A DNA stretch of 48,167 nt from Chitinophagaceae bacterium. Lineage in GTDB: Bacteria; Bacteroidota; Bacteroidia; Cytophagales; Cytophagaceae. This document shows positions 9,801 through 18,571 of the stretch, in pieces. A model generated the notes under the pieces. That model searched no databases. It had not been told where the DNA came from and worked only from the letters and a program-made list of their open reading frames with translations. The stretch's first letter is position 1. The number at the start of each line of letters is the position of its first letter. Location of the stretch: contig JAQBNU010000084.1 of assembly GCA_028288365.1 (NCBI GenBank), positions 1-48,167 of the forward strand. The letters are read 5' to 3'. Made by a program: the position numbers and the translations under genes.

Positions 9801-12800
9801 TTGATTGTGTGTCCAGGAAAGTTCGAAGGCACGACTCTTCAAATGTTGGTCTCTATACTTATGCATGAGTCCTTCGCAGGCTTCTTTCGTTTCACTGATG
9901 CCATAGATCAAATCGATGGTGGCCGTTTGATTGGGCTTGATCGTGATGCGGTAACGAATGGCCAAAATAGGATCCAGCACGGAACCTTGATTTCCAGAGA
10001 GCGCTGCCACATCCATCGCTTGCGGATGAGCGAGTGTTCTTCCTCTTCCGATGAATTGCATGCGATCTGTCTCATAAGAAATGTCTTCCACTGTTGCTCC
10101 ACGCACTTCCATCAGGTGAAACATCCAGGGTGGTATTTCATCACCCGAGCGGGCACGGCGCGTGCAGTAAATGGCTTTGTATTCCGGCACCACTTCGGTT
10201 TGTACAAACAGGTTGCTGAAGGCAGGATGTGCTTCATCAGAGGCCTGGCTGGCCATCACGACTTCCGCATAACTGGTCACTTCTATTATTTTCACTGACG
10301 CGGTACGGTTCGTCAATTTGATCTTTCTCATTTCTGTATCGTCTTCCGGAGAAATGACGATTTCAGTGTGCGTGTCTATGCCATGATCGTGTCGGCGAAA
10401 TTCTACGTGTCCCTGAGAAAAAATGGCTTCGTAATTTTTGGCAGCCTGCAAGGTAGGTTGGTACGTATTAGACCAGAAGTTTCCACTCGTCACATCCTTG
10501 ATGTAACAGAAACTTCCGCGATCGTCTTTCGTGGCATCTTCTCTCCAGCGTGTCACGGAAATATCTTTCCAACGGCTGTATCCAGCTCCTGCATTCGTAA
10601 TCATCACCTGGTAGCGACCGTTGCTCAACAGTTGTACTTCCGGCAATACAGTATGCGGTGTACTGATTCTTCGCACTTGTAAATCCGCTTCGTTGGTATG
10701 TGTCTCTACCAAATCTGCCGTGTGTGCATAAAAGAGTGTGGCTCTTGGTATACGTTCCTGCAACAATAAGAGTGTGGCCTGAAAACGCAGTTCAGCTACA
10801 AAGCGTTGCTGCATGGGTTTGTTCAACAAGACATATCCCAAAGAAAGGAACCCCATGCCTTGGTGATGCACCATGTAAGAACTGATGGTACTGAATGATT
10901 TGCCTCTTGGCAAACGACTCGTTGTATAATCGATGGCTTCGTAAAAACCATACTCTCCTTCAAATCCCTCGGAAGACAAGACCTGCAGGTTGTCACAGGC
11001 TTTAGCAGGTGCTACCATCAAGGCCATCATAGACGCATAGGGTGCAATCACCAGGTCTTCTTCCAATCCACGTTTCAATCCGAGTCCCGGTACACCAAAG
11101 GCCCGGTACTGGTAGTTGAGGTTGGCATCTATGGCATTGTATCCCGATTCTGAAATCCCCCAGGGCACGCCGCGCTGCGTAGCATATTCAATTTGTCTTT
11201 TGACGGTGGCTTTACTCGTTTGATGCAACAACGTGTTTTCATAAGAAGGCATGATCAGTTGCGGCATCAGGTATTCAAACATGGATCCACTCCAGGACAA
11301 TAAGATCGGATCGCCGGAAGACTTCGTCAAAAGGCGTCCTAAAGCAAACCAACTTTCCTGAGGCAATTTCCCTTGTGCGATGGCCACGAAAATTCCTAAG
11401 CGTGCTTCTGAGGCCAGCAAGTCATAAAAGCTGTTGTCATTTCTCTGCTCGTCTACATTGAAGCCTATGCGCAGAAGACCGGTGGACTTGACGTACAGAA
11501 AATCGTATTGAATATCGCTGATCTGTTCACATTGTGCAGCGAGTTTTTCCAGGAGCGTCAAGCGTTCTGTTGCCACACTGTTGGCCTTTATAAAACAAGC
11601 ATGTGCAGCAGTCAACCATTCTTTTTCTTCTGTTGTATTATTTTCTTCTTCCAGTTGATGGATGTGCGCAATGAACTGTACGATCTTTTCTGGTAAATTT
11701 TGAAACGTAGGAATTTTATCTGCTTTAGACAGTAATTCGGTAAAACGTTCCGGCATGAGACCTAATTCAAGCCATGGACATACCTGCATCAACTCCTTGC
11801 GCTGCGCCTGCACTTGATGCGCCAGCTTCTTGATCCATTTATAAAAGGAAGTATCTTGTTCCGCATGAAACGATGTTAATTCTATGGTCAATACCACCAA
11901 TTCATCCAGGTACTTTTTCACACTGCTCAACAGGTGATGTTCATCATGGACAGCGGCATTCAACAAGGCCTGTATATTTTCTATTTTGTTGGTGTGTTCG
12001 CCTTTGGAAAGATCCGATACGATGCTTGCTGTTGTGCTTAAGCCTTCGAAGAGGCGTGCCGAGAATACAGGTTGTACCGGCAAGGATAAAAGACCTTGTC
12101 GCAAGGTCAGTACATGTCCCGCCAGGTTGCCACTGTCTACAGTAGAAACATAACGGGGATGCAAAGGCGACAGCGATAAGGTATCGTACCAGTTATAAAA
12201 ATGCCCCTGGTACCTTTCCAGTTTCATCATGCTCTGCAACGTTTCATCGCAACGCGATAGCAATTCACAACCATTGATGTAACCAAAATCATAAGCCGTT
12301 AAATTGGCGAGCAACGTGAGGCCCATGTTCGTGGGGGATGTACGGTGTGCGATGACAGCAATGGGATGTTCCTGGAAATTATCAGGTGGCAACCAGTTTT
12401 CTTCTGCTGTCACAAATTGTTCAAAGAACGACCAGGTTCTTCTCGCAGATTGATGAAGAAATAAGGTTTGATCTTCCGGCAAAGATAAATCTTCCGGAGC
12501 TTCCGGTATGCTCAATCGCCAGGCCATAGCAGGCGCCAGCAACCACAAGATCAACATGGGTGAAGCTACACTCAGTGCGAGTGGATGCGAGTAAGCCAAC
12601 CATGCGGTAAAGATCACACCCAGCAAAGGCGACATCCACATGGTGCTGTACGCGTACCATAGTGCATGTACACCAGGCACAGAAGCACCAGAGGGTGTCC
12701 ACTGCAATAATTTTTTATGCGATACCATCATGCGCCAATTGGCTCGACCAATGGCATCGACATTTCTATACGCTTCAAAAGGCAGTACCGCTATACCGAA

Positions 12801-15512
12801 TACAAAACGAATGAGTACATCACGAACAGAAATACCCACTTCTGAAAAGTGAGCCTTCAAGGTCAGGTCAATGGGCTTGTGCAGCAATTGCCAAGCGGCC
12901 GCTGCCATAACCGGCAATAAAATAATAAACGTGACAGTCAATGTCCAAAACCAAGGAAAAGGCAATACCGACCATCCCATGACAAGCAACAACACCAACG
13001 AGATCGGCAACAAACTTCTTCGGATGTTATCAAAAATTTTCCAACGAGAGAGTGCTGACAATTTATTGTGAATCAGTTTTCCGTTGCCTCCTGTAATGAA
13101 AGGCAACATCCAGGCCGCGATCTGCCAGTCGCCGCGTATCCATCGGTGATGGCGCTTGATGTCGGTGGCATATTGTGCAGGGCTATCTTCGTACAATAAT
13201 ACATCACTTACCAAACCCGAACGCGTATAACAACCTTCGAGCAAATCATGACTCAGGATACGATTCTCCTGGAAGATGCCATTGACACTTTGTTCAAAAA
13301 CATCTACATCGTAAATACCTTTACCGATGAATGAACCTTCTCCAAACAAATCCTGGTAAACATCCGATGAAAGTCTGGTGTAAGGATCAATACCGGACAC
13401 ATTGCCTTGCATACGCAGGTACAAAGAGGCAGCAGACTTTGGAATACCTGATGCCACACGGGGTTGCAGGATACCGTAACCATCGGTGACGCGTTTTAAC
13501 TCTTCATTGTAAATGGCACGATTCAAAGGATGCGCCATGGTAGCGATAAATTTCCACGCCGCTTCTCTCGGAAGTTGCGTATCGGAATCCAGCGTAATCA
13601 CATACTTGATATCTCGTAATATGGTATGATCACCTGTTACCAAAGAAAATTCTTTTTTACTTCGATCTCGCAGCAAGGCATTCAGCGCCGATAACTTTCC
13701 CCGCTTGCGTTCATACCCCATCCATTGTTCTTCTTCCATGTTCCATGTTCTCGGACGATGAAAGAGAAAGAAAATATCTTCTTCGTTTTGTTTGTACTGT
13801 CGATTCAAGGACAGGATACGATCGCTTGCCAGGTCCAGTAATTCCTGATCTTCTGGCAGGTGTTCCAAATGAGCATCTGTAAAATCTGTCAGTAAACCGA
13901 AATGCAAATGTTCTTCTTTATTCGCCAGGAAACGAATCTCTAAAGCCTCGATCAATTCATCGATGTAGGCTTTACTGGAAAGCATAGTGGGCACTACCAC
14001 CAGCGTGCGACAGGCAGAAGGAATGCCTTTGGAGAAATCCATGCGTGGCAATAAAGTCGGACGAACCAACAGTGTGGCCAGCCAATTCACCAAAGGAATG
14101 GCCAGTTGAGCCGCACCGGAAACAGAGAGCAATGCCACAAAGGTCAACATCAATGCGCTGTGCTGACCGTAATAATAAGCGAGGTAACTCATGCCTCCCG
14201 CCACAGACAAGGTGAAGAACAGAATAGCCAACAAATACAGCAGCACTGGCACTCGTGCCGCAACACGTACTATTTTATGCCTCAACGAATATTTCCTCGC
14301 CGTGATCAGCTCCGTTTGCTGTAGTCCTTTATCGATGAGGAAATAACCTACATGTTGTTTTCTTTTTTCATCAGGGTTGGCGTCTACATGCTCCGTAGTC
14401 AACTGCAATACCTTATGTGCAACTTGTGTTTCTGATAGCTTAGACGCTTTGGAAATGCTTTCCACGACGTGACGGTACCTGTCGCGGGTAGCAAAATCCA
14501 TTTTTGAATACGTGTCCATTGGATCTTGCCTCAAGACCTGCTCCACACTGCTGAGTGTTTCCACAAACTCACGCCAGTCTGTAGCGCCCAGCAGGCGAAG
14601 GGTTCCGATGCTGTTGCGTACCGACACCTGATCCGAAGCCTGCTTTTGATTTTCTTGTCTCACCAGTTCGTTGCTACCCAAACCCATGCCCGACAATTGT
14701 TGTTCCATCCAGCTTAGTGGCAAAGCCAATGCGGGTCCTTTACCTTGGAGCTTGCGTGTAAAACCTGCCACAAAAGGACTTTCAAGCAAAGGCTTGGAGC
14801 GTGCCATGTCGGCAATCGTTAAAATAAGATCGCCGGGATTATCTCTAACGATCGCCATCATCTTATCGGCCCAGTAATCGGCCAGGTTATGATCGATCAT
14901 GTCCAATGCAATCTTACCTGACACACGACGTAAATTTTCAATCACTGCCAAACGCAACATGATGGGTATGGCCCATAGTTCACCCAAGGTAAGGAGCGTG
15001 AAATCCTGATAGGCCGCGATGAAGCTGTTGAGACTTTTTACATCTACTCTACCGTCGCTGTGAGAAATAATTTCTAGTACAATGTCGTATACACGAGGCA
15101 TACCGCTTGAAATGCCATTCGCTAAACAAGGCAAACCTTCGCTGTATCCTTTAGGTAAATGTTTTCTGGCTATGACCACCTGCTCTTCGATCAGGTAAAA
15201 ATTATCGAGTAACCATTCTGCACCCGGTGTAATGGTTTTGCCCGCACGAATGCTTTCGACTAATAAATTGCGAGCCTCCAGCAAAGTCTTCTCGTTATCA
15301 TCCAATCTTTTCAGCAATTGATCTGAGGCACGGTGCTTGAGCAGTTTGTGTGATCGGGCCACCACTCTGCCGTGCAGTTCCATTTGATCGGAGTTGTAAA
15401 GCTCAGAGCGAAAAGGTTCTTCGTTGTTGTAATTGCGAATCGCATGACCTTTGACAAAGTAAATGCGCAAACGCGATAAGATATCTAAAACAGTATGGGT
15501 AGTGGCCTTCAT
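6804..15512 (-). CDS. Cyclic beta-1,2-glucan synthase-like giant enzyme (GT84 + glycoamylase + GH94)
   Basis: One uninterrupted frame of about 2,902 residues, close to the length of rhizobial/Brucella cyclic glucan synthases (ChvB/NdvB/Cgs). I take the ATG at 15512 (MKATTHTVLDILSRL). The longer version from 15560 adds 16 residues and no domain. Order: an N-terminal helical region; membrane segments near 427 and 460; a GT84 transferase domain with the TLDSDTQL acidic motif near 640 and HHRWIRGDW near 792; more membrane segments near 835-995; a glycoamylase domain with GFYEAIDY near 1520 and SYMVHHQGMGF near 1549; beta-supersandwich carbohydrate domains; and a C-terminal GH94 phosphorylase domain with GSGDWNDGMDQVG near 2582. 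In characterised members the N-terminal part initiates and elongates from UDP-glucose, and the GH94 part controls ring size. No exporter gene (NdvA-like) is adjacent. The product in this organism is inferred, not shown. Confidence 0.9.
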   Translation of the reverse strand: MKATTHTVLDILSRLRIYFVKGHAIRNYNNEEPFRSELYNSDQMELHGRVVARSHKLLKHRASDQLLKRLDDNEKTLLEARNLLVESIRAGKTITPGAEWLLDNFYLIEEQVVIARKHLPKGYSEGLPCLANGISSGMPRVYDIVLEIISHSDGRVDVKSLNSFIAAYQDFTLLTLGELWAIPIMLRLAVIENLRRVSGKIALDMIDHNLADYWADKMMAIVRDNPGDLILTIADMARSKPLLESPFVAGFTRKLQGKGPALALPLSWMEQQLSGMGLGSNELVRQENQKQASDQVSVRNSIGTLRLLGATDWREFVETLSSVEQVLRQDPMDTYSKMDFATRDRYRHVVESISKASKLSETQVAHKVLQLTTEHVDANPDEKRKQHVGYFLIDKGLQQTELITARKYSLRHKIVRVAARVPVLLYLLAILFFTLSVAGGMSYLAYYYGQHSALMLTFVALLSVSGAAQLAIPLVNWLATLLVRPTLLPRMDFSKGIPSACRTLVVVPTMLSSKAYIDELIEALEIRFLANKEEHLHFGLLTDFTDAHLEHLPEDQELLDLASDRILSLNRQYKQNEEDIFFLFHRPRTWNMEEEQWMGYERKRGKLSALNALLRDRSKKEFSLVTGDHTILRDIKYVITLDSDTQLPREAAWKFIATMAHPLNRAIYNEELKRVTDGYGILQPRVASGIPKSAASLYLRMQGNVSGIDPYTRLSSDVYQDLFGEGSFIGKGIYDVDVFEQSVNGIFQENRILSHDLLEGCYTRSGLVSDVLLYEDSPAQYATDIKRHHRWIRGDWQIAAWMLPFITGGNGKLIHNKLSALSRWKIFDNIRRSLLPISLVLLLVMGWSVLPFPWFWTLTVTFIILLPVMAAAAWQLLHKPIDLTLKAHFSEVGISVRDVLIRFVFGIAVLPFEAYRNVDAIGRANWRMMVSHKKLLQWTPSGASVPGVHALWYAYSTMWMSPLLGVIFTAWLAYSHPLALSVASPMLILWLLAPAMAWRLSIPEAPEDLSLPEDQTLFLHQSARRTWSFFEQFVTAEENWLPPDNFQEHPIAVIAHRTSPTNMGLTLLANLTAYDFGYINGCELLSRCDETLQSMMKLERYQGHFYNWYDTLSLSPLHPRYVSTVDSGNLAGHVLTLRQGLLSLPVQPVFSARLFEGLSTTASIVSDLSKGEHTNKIENIQALLNAAVHDEHHLLSSVKKYLDELVVLTIELTSFHAEQDTSFYKWIKKLAHQVQAQRKELMQVCPWLELGLMPERFTELLSKADKIPTFQNLPEKIVQFIAHIHQLEEENNTTEEKEWLTAAHACFIKANSVATERLTLLEKLAAQCEQISDIQYDFLYVKSTGLLRIGFNVDEQRNDNSFYDLLASEARLGIFVAIAQGKLPQESWFALGRLLTKSSGDPILLSWSGSMFEYLMPQLIMPSYENTLLHQTSKATVKRQIEYATQRGVPWGISESGYNAIDANLNYQYRAFGVPGLGLKRGLEEDLVIAPYASMMALMVAPAKACDNLQVLSSEGFEGEYGFYEAIDYTTSRLPRGKSFSTISSYMVHHQGMGFLSLGYVLLNKPMQQRFVAELRFQATLLLLQERIPRATLFYAHTADLVETHTNEADLQVRRISTPHTVLPEVQLLSNGRYQVMITNAGAGYSRWKDISVTRWREDATKDDRGSFCYIKDVTSGNFWSNTYQPTLQAAKNYEAIFSQGHVEFRRHDHGIDTHTEIVISPEDDTEMRKIKLTNRTASVKIIEVTSYAEVVMASQASDEAHPAFSNLFVQTEVVPEYKAIYCTRRARSGDEIPPWMFHLMEVRGATVEDISYETDRMQFIGRGRTLAHPQAMDVAALSGNQGSVLDPILAIRYRITIKPNQTATIDLIYGISETKEACEGLMHKYRDQHLKSRAFELSWTHNQVLLRQINATEADAQLYDRLASSIIYNNPDLRAEASVIQSNVRGQSGLWSHSVSGDIPIVLLHVYDTESMDLVKQMIQAHAYWRLKGLAVDLVIWNEDYGSYRQLLQDQILGLITSEASNSNNPVHNKPGTIFVKSADQLSSEDRILFESVARVIIHDNKGTLAEQVNRHYTEKALPPLLEIKSLSMDHVPSTLDLPVDLLFFNGTGGFTPDGKAYKIKTDHLRTTPAPWVNVIANPDFGTVVSESGSAYTWAINAHEYRITPWSNDPVSDVGGEAFYLRDEETGIFWSPSPFPAIGTSPYITTHGFGYSTFEHEEQGVFSEMTVFVDKDLPIKFVVLTIKNQSGRERSFSATGFSEIVLGDVRSKTNMHILSEYNSNSNALLFRNRYHQAFAERVTFFKVDGAKQSFTTDRSEFIGRNKNLKHPQALYRKKLSGRIGAGMDTCAALQVKFDLLDGEEKQIVFQMGNEENSQSAHALIFKFSHPEAVTQSLEKVKEYWNNMVSTVQVHTPDEALNTLANGWLTYQNIACRIFARSGFYQSGGAFGFRDQLQDVLALLQTQPAIARQQILLSASRQFVEGDVQHWWHPPEGRGVRTRCSDDMLWLPFVTCRYVSVTGDAEILNTAVGFLESRLLNHEEDSLYDLPVSGNSSASLYEHCVRAITHSLHFGEHGLPLIGSGDWNDGMDQVGNKGRGESVWLAFFLYDVLVHFEKVATSHQDLVFAERCQKEAATLQSNIEASSWDGEWYKRAYFDDGTPLGSKDNTECRIDAIAQSWSVLSGAGSQERRTIAMASLDKYLVRRDLRLIQLLDPPFNVDGLNPGYIKGYVPGVRENGGQYSHAAIWALMAFAALGEREKVWELFSMVQPLSHSSDEASSKIYKVEPYVMAADVYANTSHQGRGGWTWYTGSSGWMYQFIIGSLLGMELQKDLLVLTPCFPMDWHSVTIDYRYGKSMYHITVFQLSYATESYWKTGTAEGKGNKILLLDDGLEHSVEVTIGLSL

Positions 15513-15780
15513 AGAATAAAGAATAGAATGGCTTCGGCAGAGAAAAAGAATCAAGTACAATCAACTGCTGTTGTTGTACAATTTTTCGATTTAGGAGAAA
15601 GAGCCAGTGAGGATATGCTGTGGTAAAAATAGGATGACAACTTGTTGGACAAACAGTGTCAACTATAGTATGCATCATTCAGGATGGTCATCCTGCTTGT
15701 CGTCTCGTTAATGAATCGAATGAAGGTAACGATAATACAGGGATAATCAATACCTCCTAAAAATAGCAGGACGTTCTTTC

Positions 15781-16248
15781 CTACCAAATATCTTCTGAGG
15801 ACAGGTGCGGGTTCTTATTTGGAAAATTCAATTGAAAATAATGATCAAAGGAAGATACATCAAAGAGATCTGTACTGATGAGATCAAACACCGTGATCTT
15901 ATCTCCTTGTTCTATCGTATCTCTCAAAGACAACATATAGTCCTGAAACAATTCATTCTCAAAGTCGTTGTATTTTCTGGTGATCTCTTTCGCCAACATG
16001 GTCTTAGGCATCACTTTCTGCAAATCAAAACTTCTGATCACTCGCCCACGCTTATCAATTTCTATCACCCAATCACCTGCTGTATTTCTTAAACTTTTCA
16101 CTAAGCCGTCAAAAGCATCTGCTGTTTCCGATGCGAATCGTACGGCTTCCAATCCACCAGGTAATAGAGCCAATTCGTCATATATTTTATGAGCAGCAAA
16201 CTTCACTTTTATCATGCGGTGGTTATCTAACATCTCCTTTGTTTTCAT
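15781..16248 (-). CDS. Hypothetical cytoplasmic protein
   Basis: About 155 residues from the ATG at 16248 (MKTKEMLDNHRMIKVKFAAH). The frame can be extended 3 codons to a TTG, but the ATG is more likely. No signal peptide or membrane segment. The middle has a strand-rich stretch (DWVIEIDKRGRVIRSFDLQK) and the C-terminal part is acidic and aromatic (FDVSSFDHYFQLNFPNKNPH). I do not recognise a family. It stands alone between the glucan synthase gene (same strand) and the divergent stress-like cluster. Confidence 0.75.
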   Translation of the reverse strand: MKTKEMLDNHRMIKVKFAAHKIYDELALLPGGLEAVRFASETADAFDGLVKSLRNTAGDWVIEIDKRGRVIRSFDLQKVMPKTMLAKEITRKYNDFENELFQDYMLSLRDTIEQGDKITVFDLISTDLFDVSSFDHYFQLNFPNKNPHLSSEDIW

Positions 16249-16631
16249 CAAGAACAACTTAATATCCTGTACTTCCTAATTATACAGTTATACAGATATC
16301 CATGAAGCATGACAAGGAGGGCACTATAATTGAGCGCTATCAAGAGATGAAATCAGCACAAAAAAAAAGATCGCCTACCTGAATACCCCTTTGATTTTTA
16401 CAAAGTCGGCAGATGCGACTATAAAGAGCTGCTCACTCGTTCAAAGCATGATTACTGGATTCCATTTATCCTATTCTTCTTATTTAAAACAGGGTTCATT
16501 CGATCCTAATTATTCATGGCATGATATTAAATGCAAACGTTCGCTCATTTATTGCTCAACATGAGACTTAACCATAACAACCCTTTCTTCATCACCTGAT
16601 CATCCACTTATCTACTAAAAAGAATACCATT
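16249..16631. other. Intergenic region between divergent genes
   Basis: No gene, repeat or RNA seen. The interval should hold promoters for the divergent genes at 16248 and 16632, but I found no clear TAnnTTTG box on either strand. Confidence 0.5.
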
Positions 16632-17015
16632 ATGAAAACAGTCAATCAATTAGGCATCTGGATGGATCATGCCAATGCATACTTTATCGATCCTTCAAAA
16701 GAAGTAACAGAACCGAATACCATTGCCTCTACCTTTACTCATGAGGAAAAGGAAGAAAGCTTAAGCAGAAGTGAACGGCTCATGCACAACAAAGAGAATC
16801 AGCAGCAAGCAGAGTATTATAAAGAAATTGGCGAGGTCATTAAAAAGTACGATGAAATCATTTTGTTTGGCCCCACAACAGCAAAGTCCGAACTGTACAA
16901 CGTATTGAATGCAGATCATCATTTCAATCACATCAAAATTACGTGTAAGCAAGCAGGTAAACTGACACATCATGAGCAACAAATGTATGTCAAAGAATAT
17001 TTCTCTCTGCATTAG
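16632..17015 (+). CDS. Small conserved protein, possibly eRF1/baeRF-like fold
   Basis: A 127-residue soluble protein with an N-terminal strand (NQLGIWMDHANAYFID), a charged helical middle that includes HEEKEESLSRSERLMHNKEN, and a C-terminal part YDEIILFGPTTAKSELYNVL followed by HIKITCKQAGKLTHHEQQ. The pattern IWMDH.NA..I ... ILFGPT.AK.EL is one I associate with small conserved Bacteroidota proteins. It resembles the eRF1 domain-3/baeRF-type fold linked with ribosome rescue, but this is a fold-level guess. It opens a run of same-strand genes (membrane protein, YceI, SHOCT). Confidence 0.8.
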   Translation: MKTVNQLGIWMDHANAYFIDPSKEVTEPNTIASTFTHEEKEESLSRSERLMHNKENQQQAEYYKEIGEVIKKYDEIILFGPTTAKSELYNVLNADHHFNHIKITCKQAGKLTHHEQQMYVKEYFSLH

Positions 17016-17060
17016 TTAAGTCGTTAACCATTCCAACACATATCAACCCATTGCGCTATT

Positions 17061-17459
17061 ATGTCTAACTCCCTTCAACTCCTCTGGCTCTTTGTGCTGG
17101 CCATTCCAATCGCCTGCGTATCATGGACCGTCACGCACGAAGAAGTGTTCAAAGAACCAAGACAATACTGCATCAATAAAAGTCAGGTAAGCAAAACATT
17201 GATCAAGAGAAAGTTTTTTTATCTTTTTACTTGTGAATATTGTTTCAGTCATTACGTAACCTTTGCATTTCTTCTGCTCACCGGCTATCAATTGTTGCTT
17301 TCTGATTGGCGTGGTTATATCATAGCCGGTTTTTCACTGGTATGGGTGGCCAATGTATACATGAGTTTATTCGGCCTTATTCGCCAGGATATTGTCAAGG
17401 AAAAAGCAGAGATAAAAAAACTGGAAGATGATCATAACAAGCCTACCCTATTAGATTAA
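17061..17459 (+). CDS. Small membrane protein with CxxC..H motif
   Basis: A 132-residue protein with three predicted membrane segments (about 5-22, 52-80 and 86-107) and a soluble charged C-terminus. Between the first two segments is a conserved-looking cytoplasmic or periplasmic stretch, THEEVFKEPRQYCINKS, and the second segment contains FTCEYCFSHYV, giving Cys58, Cys61 and His64, which could bind metal. It begins 45 bases after the previous gene and ends 17 bases before the YceI gene, so these are probably one operon. I do not know a function; it looks like an uncharacterised DUF family. Confidence 0.8.
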   Translation: MSNSLQLLWLFVLAIPIACVSWTVTHEEVFKEPRQYCINKSQVSKTLIKRKFFYLFTCEYCFSHYVTFAFLLLTGYQLLLSDWRGYIIAGFSLVWVANVYMSLFGLIRQDIVKEKAEIKKLEDDHNKPTLLD

Positions 17460-17476
17460 TCCTACTAGAAAAAACT

Positions 17477-18052
17477 ATGAAAAACGAAACCAAATGGTCT
17501 ATCGATCAAGCGCACAGTGAAATCAGTTTTAGCATTCGGCATCTAATGATTGCACATGTAAAAGGTATTTTCAGAAATTTCAATGCTTCTATTTATACTA
17601 ATGCCAAAGATTTTGCAACAACAGAAATTGACATTTACATCGATGCATCCTCTATCTACACAGGCGATAGAAGTCGTGACGAACATTTAAAAGGAGCTGA
17701 CTTTTTTGATGTAAAACACTACAAACAAATATCATTTACATCCAAAACCATTGGAAAACCGGATGCCAGCGGTAATTGTGAATTATGGGGAGAGCTAACC
17801 ATAAAAGGCATCACAAAAAAAATACAATTACAAGTAAAGCTTGGAGGGATGTTAAAAGATCCTTCAGGAAAAGAGAAAGCTGGATTTGAAGTCACCGGAA
17901 AAATCAACCGCACCGAATGGGGATTGGTATGGAATACGACACTTGAAAACGGAGGTTTAATGATCAGTGAAGACATACACATTTCATGTGATATACAACT
18001 CAATTATATCGGCATCAATGACCTGAGCATAAAAATGCACGCGAATGAATAA
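17477..18052 (+). CDS. YceI family protein without signal peptide
   Basis: A 191-residue YceI-like lipocalin-fold protein. The family start W.ID.AHSEI.FSI.HLMIA.VKG.F is present at residues 7-31, followed by ID.S.I.TGD..RD.HLKGADFFD at about 56-78. The region GELTIKGITKKIQL (about 105-118) and the late NRTEWGL motif also fit. YceI proteins bind polyisoprenoid chains or similar lipids, and in Bacteroidota several are stress-linked. This one lacks a leader and is presumably cytoplasmic, unlike the exported YceI at 18572. It is likely co-transcribed with the membrane protein upstream. Confidence 0.93.
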   Translation: MKNETKWSIDQAHSEISFSIRHLMIAHVKGIFRNFNASIYTNAKDFATTEIDIYIDASSIYTGDRSRDEHLKGADFFDVKHYKQISFTSKTIGKPDASGNCELWGELTIKGITKKIQLQVKLGGMLKDPSGKEKAGFEVTGKINRTEWGLVWNTTLENGGLMISEDIHISCDIQLNYIGINDLSIKMHANE

Positions 18053-18205
18053 GTACAAGTTATGGAACACAACAACGCACTGAATGAATTCATACAGGCA
18101 ACCGTTTTTATGATGTACAGCCATTGTACTCATCAGTGCTATTTTACTACATCTCGTCCATTGAAGTAACAAACAATAAATCAATTTCACTTAAACTAAA
18201 AAAAC

Positions 18206-18412
18206 ATGTACGAAGGTTATCACGTTTGGGGAATGCATTTGATCTGGTGGTTCATCTGGGGTTTTATGCTGATGTGGATATTCACGATGCCCTATGCTAT
18301 ACCAGGCCAAAGGTGGCAAAGGAATTCGGCACTTGACCTATTGCAAAAACGTTTTGCTGCAGGTGAAATTTCTGCTGATGAATATCGGGAAAGAAAAAAA
18401 GTATTGCAATAA
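18206..18412 (+). CDS. SHOCT-domain mini membrane protein, copy 1
   Basis: 68 residues. An N-terminal membrane helix rich in Trp and Met (MHLIWWFIWGFMLMWIF, about 10-26) is followed by the linker MPYAIPGQRWQR. A C-terminal SHOCT helix pair (LDLLQKRFAAGEISADEYRE) completes it. SHOCT domains are short C-terminal modules thought to mediate oligomerisation or contacts. A near-identical paralogue lies at 20618, with a similar leader just before the ATG (CTTAAA..AAAAACATG). A hairpin terminator follows 40 bases later. Confidence 0.9.
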   Translation: MYEGYHVWGMHLIWWFIWGFMLMWIFTMPYAIPGQRWQRNSALDLLQKRFAAGEISADEYRERKKVLQ

Positions 18413-18454
18413 GTAGAAAATCCGTTCGGTTTCAATCATCGTTCATACATTAAA

Positions 18455-18502
18455 AAAAGCCTTCCTTTAGGATGATATATATCATTATTAAAGAAGGCTT
18501 TT
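18455..18502 (+). terminator. Hairpin terminator after SHOCT gene 1
   Basis: AAAAGCCTTC pairs with GAAGGCTTTT, with further inner pairing, and is followed by TATC. It separates the first SHOCT gene from the exported YceI gene. Confidence 0.7.
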
Positions 18503-18529
18503 ATCATTTCATGACGCCAATCAATACGA

Positions 18530-18537
18530 TACTTTTG
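18530..18537 (+). promoter_or_regulatory. Candidate -7 promoter box for exported YceI gene
   Basis: TACTTTTG matches TAnnTTTG and lies 34 bases before the ATG at 18572, right after the terminator at 18455-18502. This would give the YceI-barrel-SHOCT block its own promoter. The -33 TTG is not convincing. Confidence 0.4.
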
Positions 18538-18571
18538 AAGAACATAAGCGTAGAACAACACGACTCTAATT

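Noticed and set aside
9687..10298. 203-codon plus-strand ORF inside the glucan synthase gene
   Set aside because: It is antisense to the conserved glycoamylase/GH94-linked part of a single 2.9-kaa frame, with no recognisable motifs. A shadow ORF.
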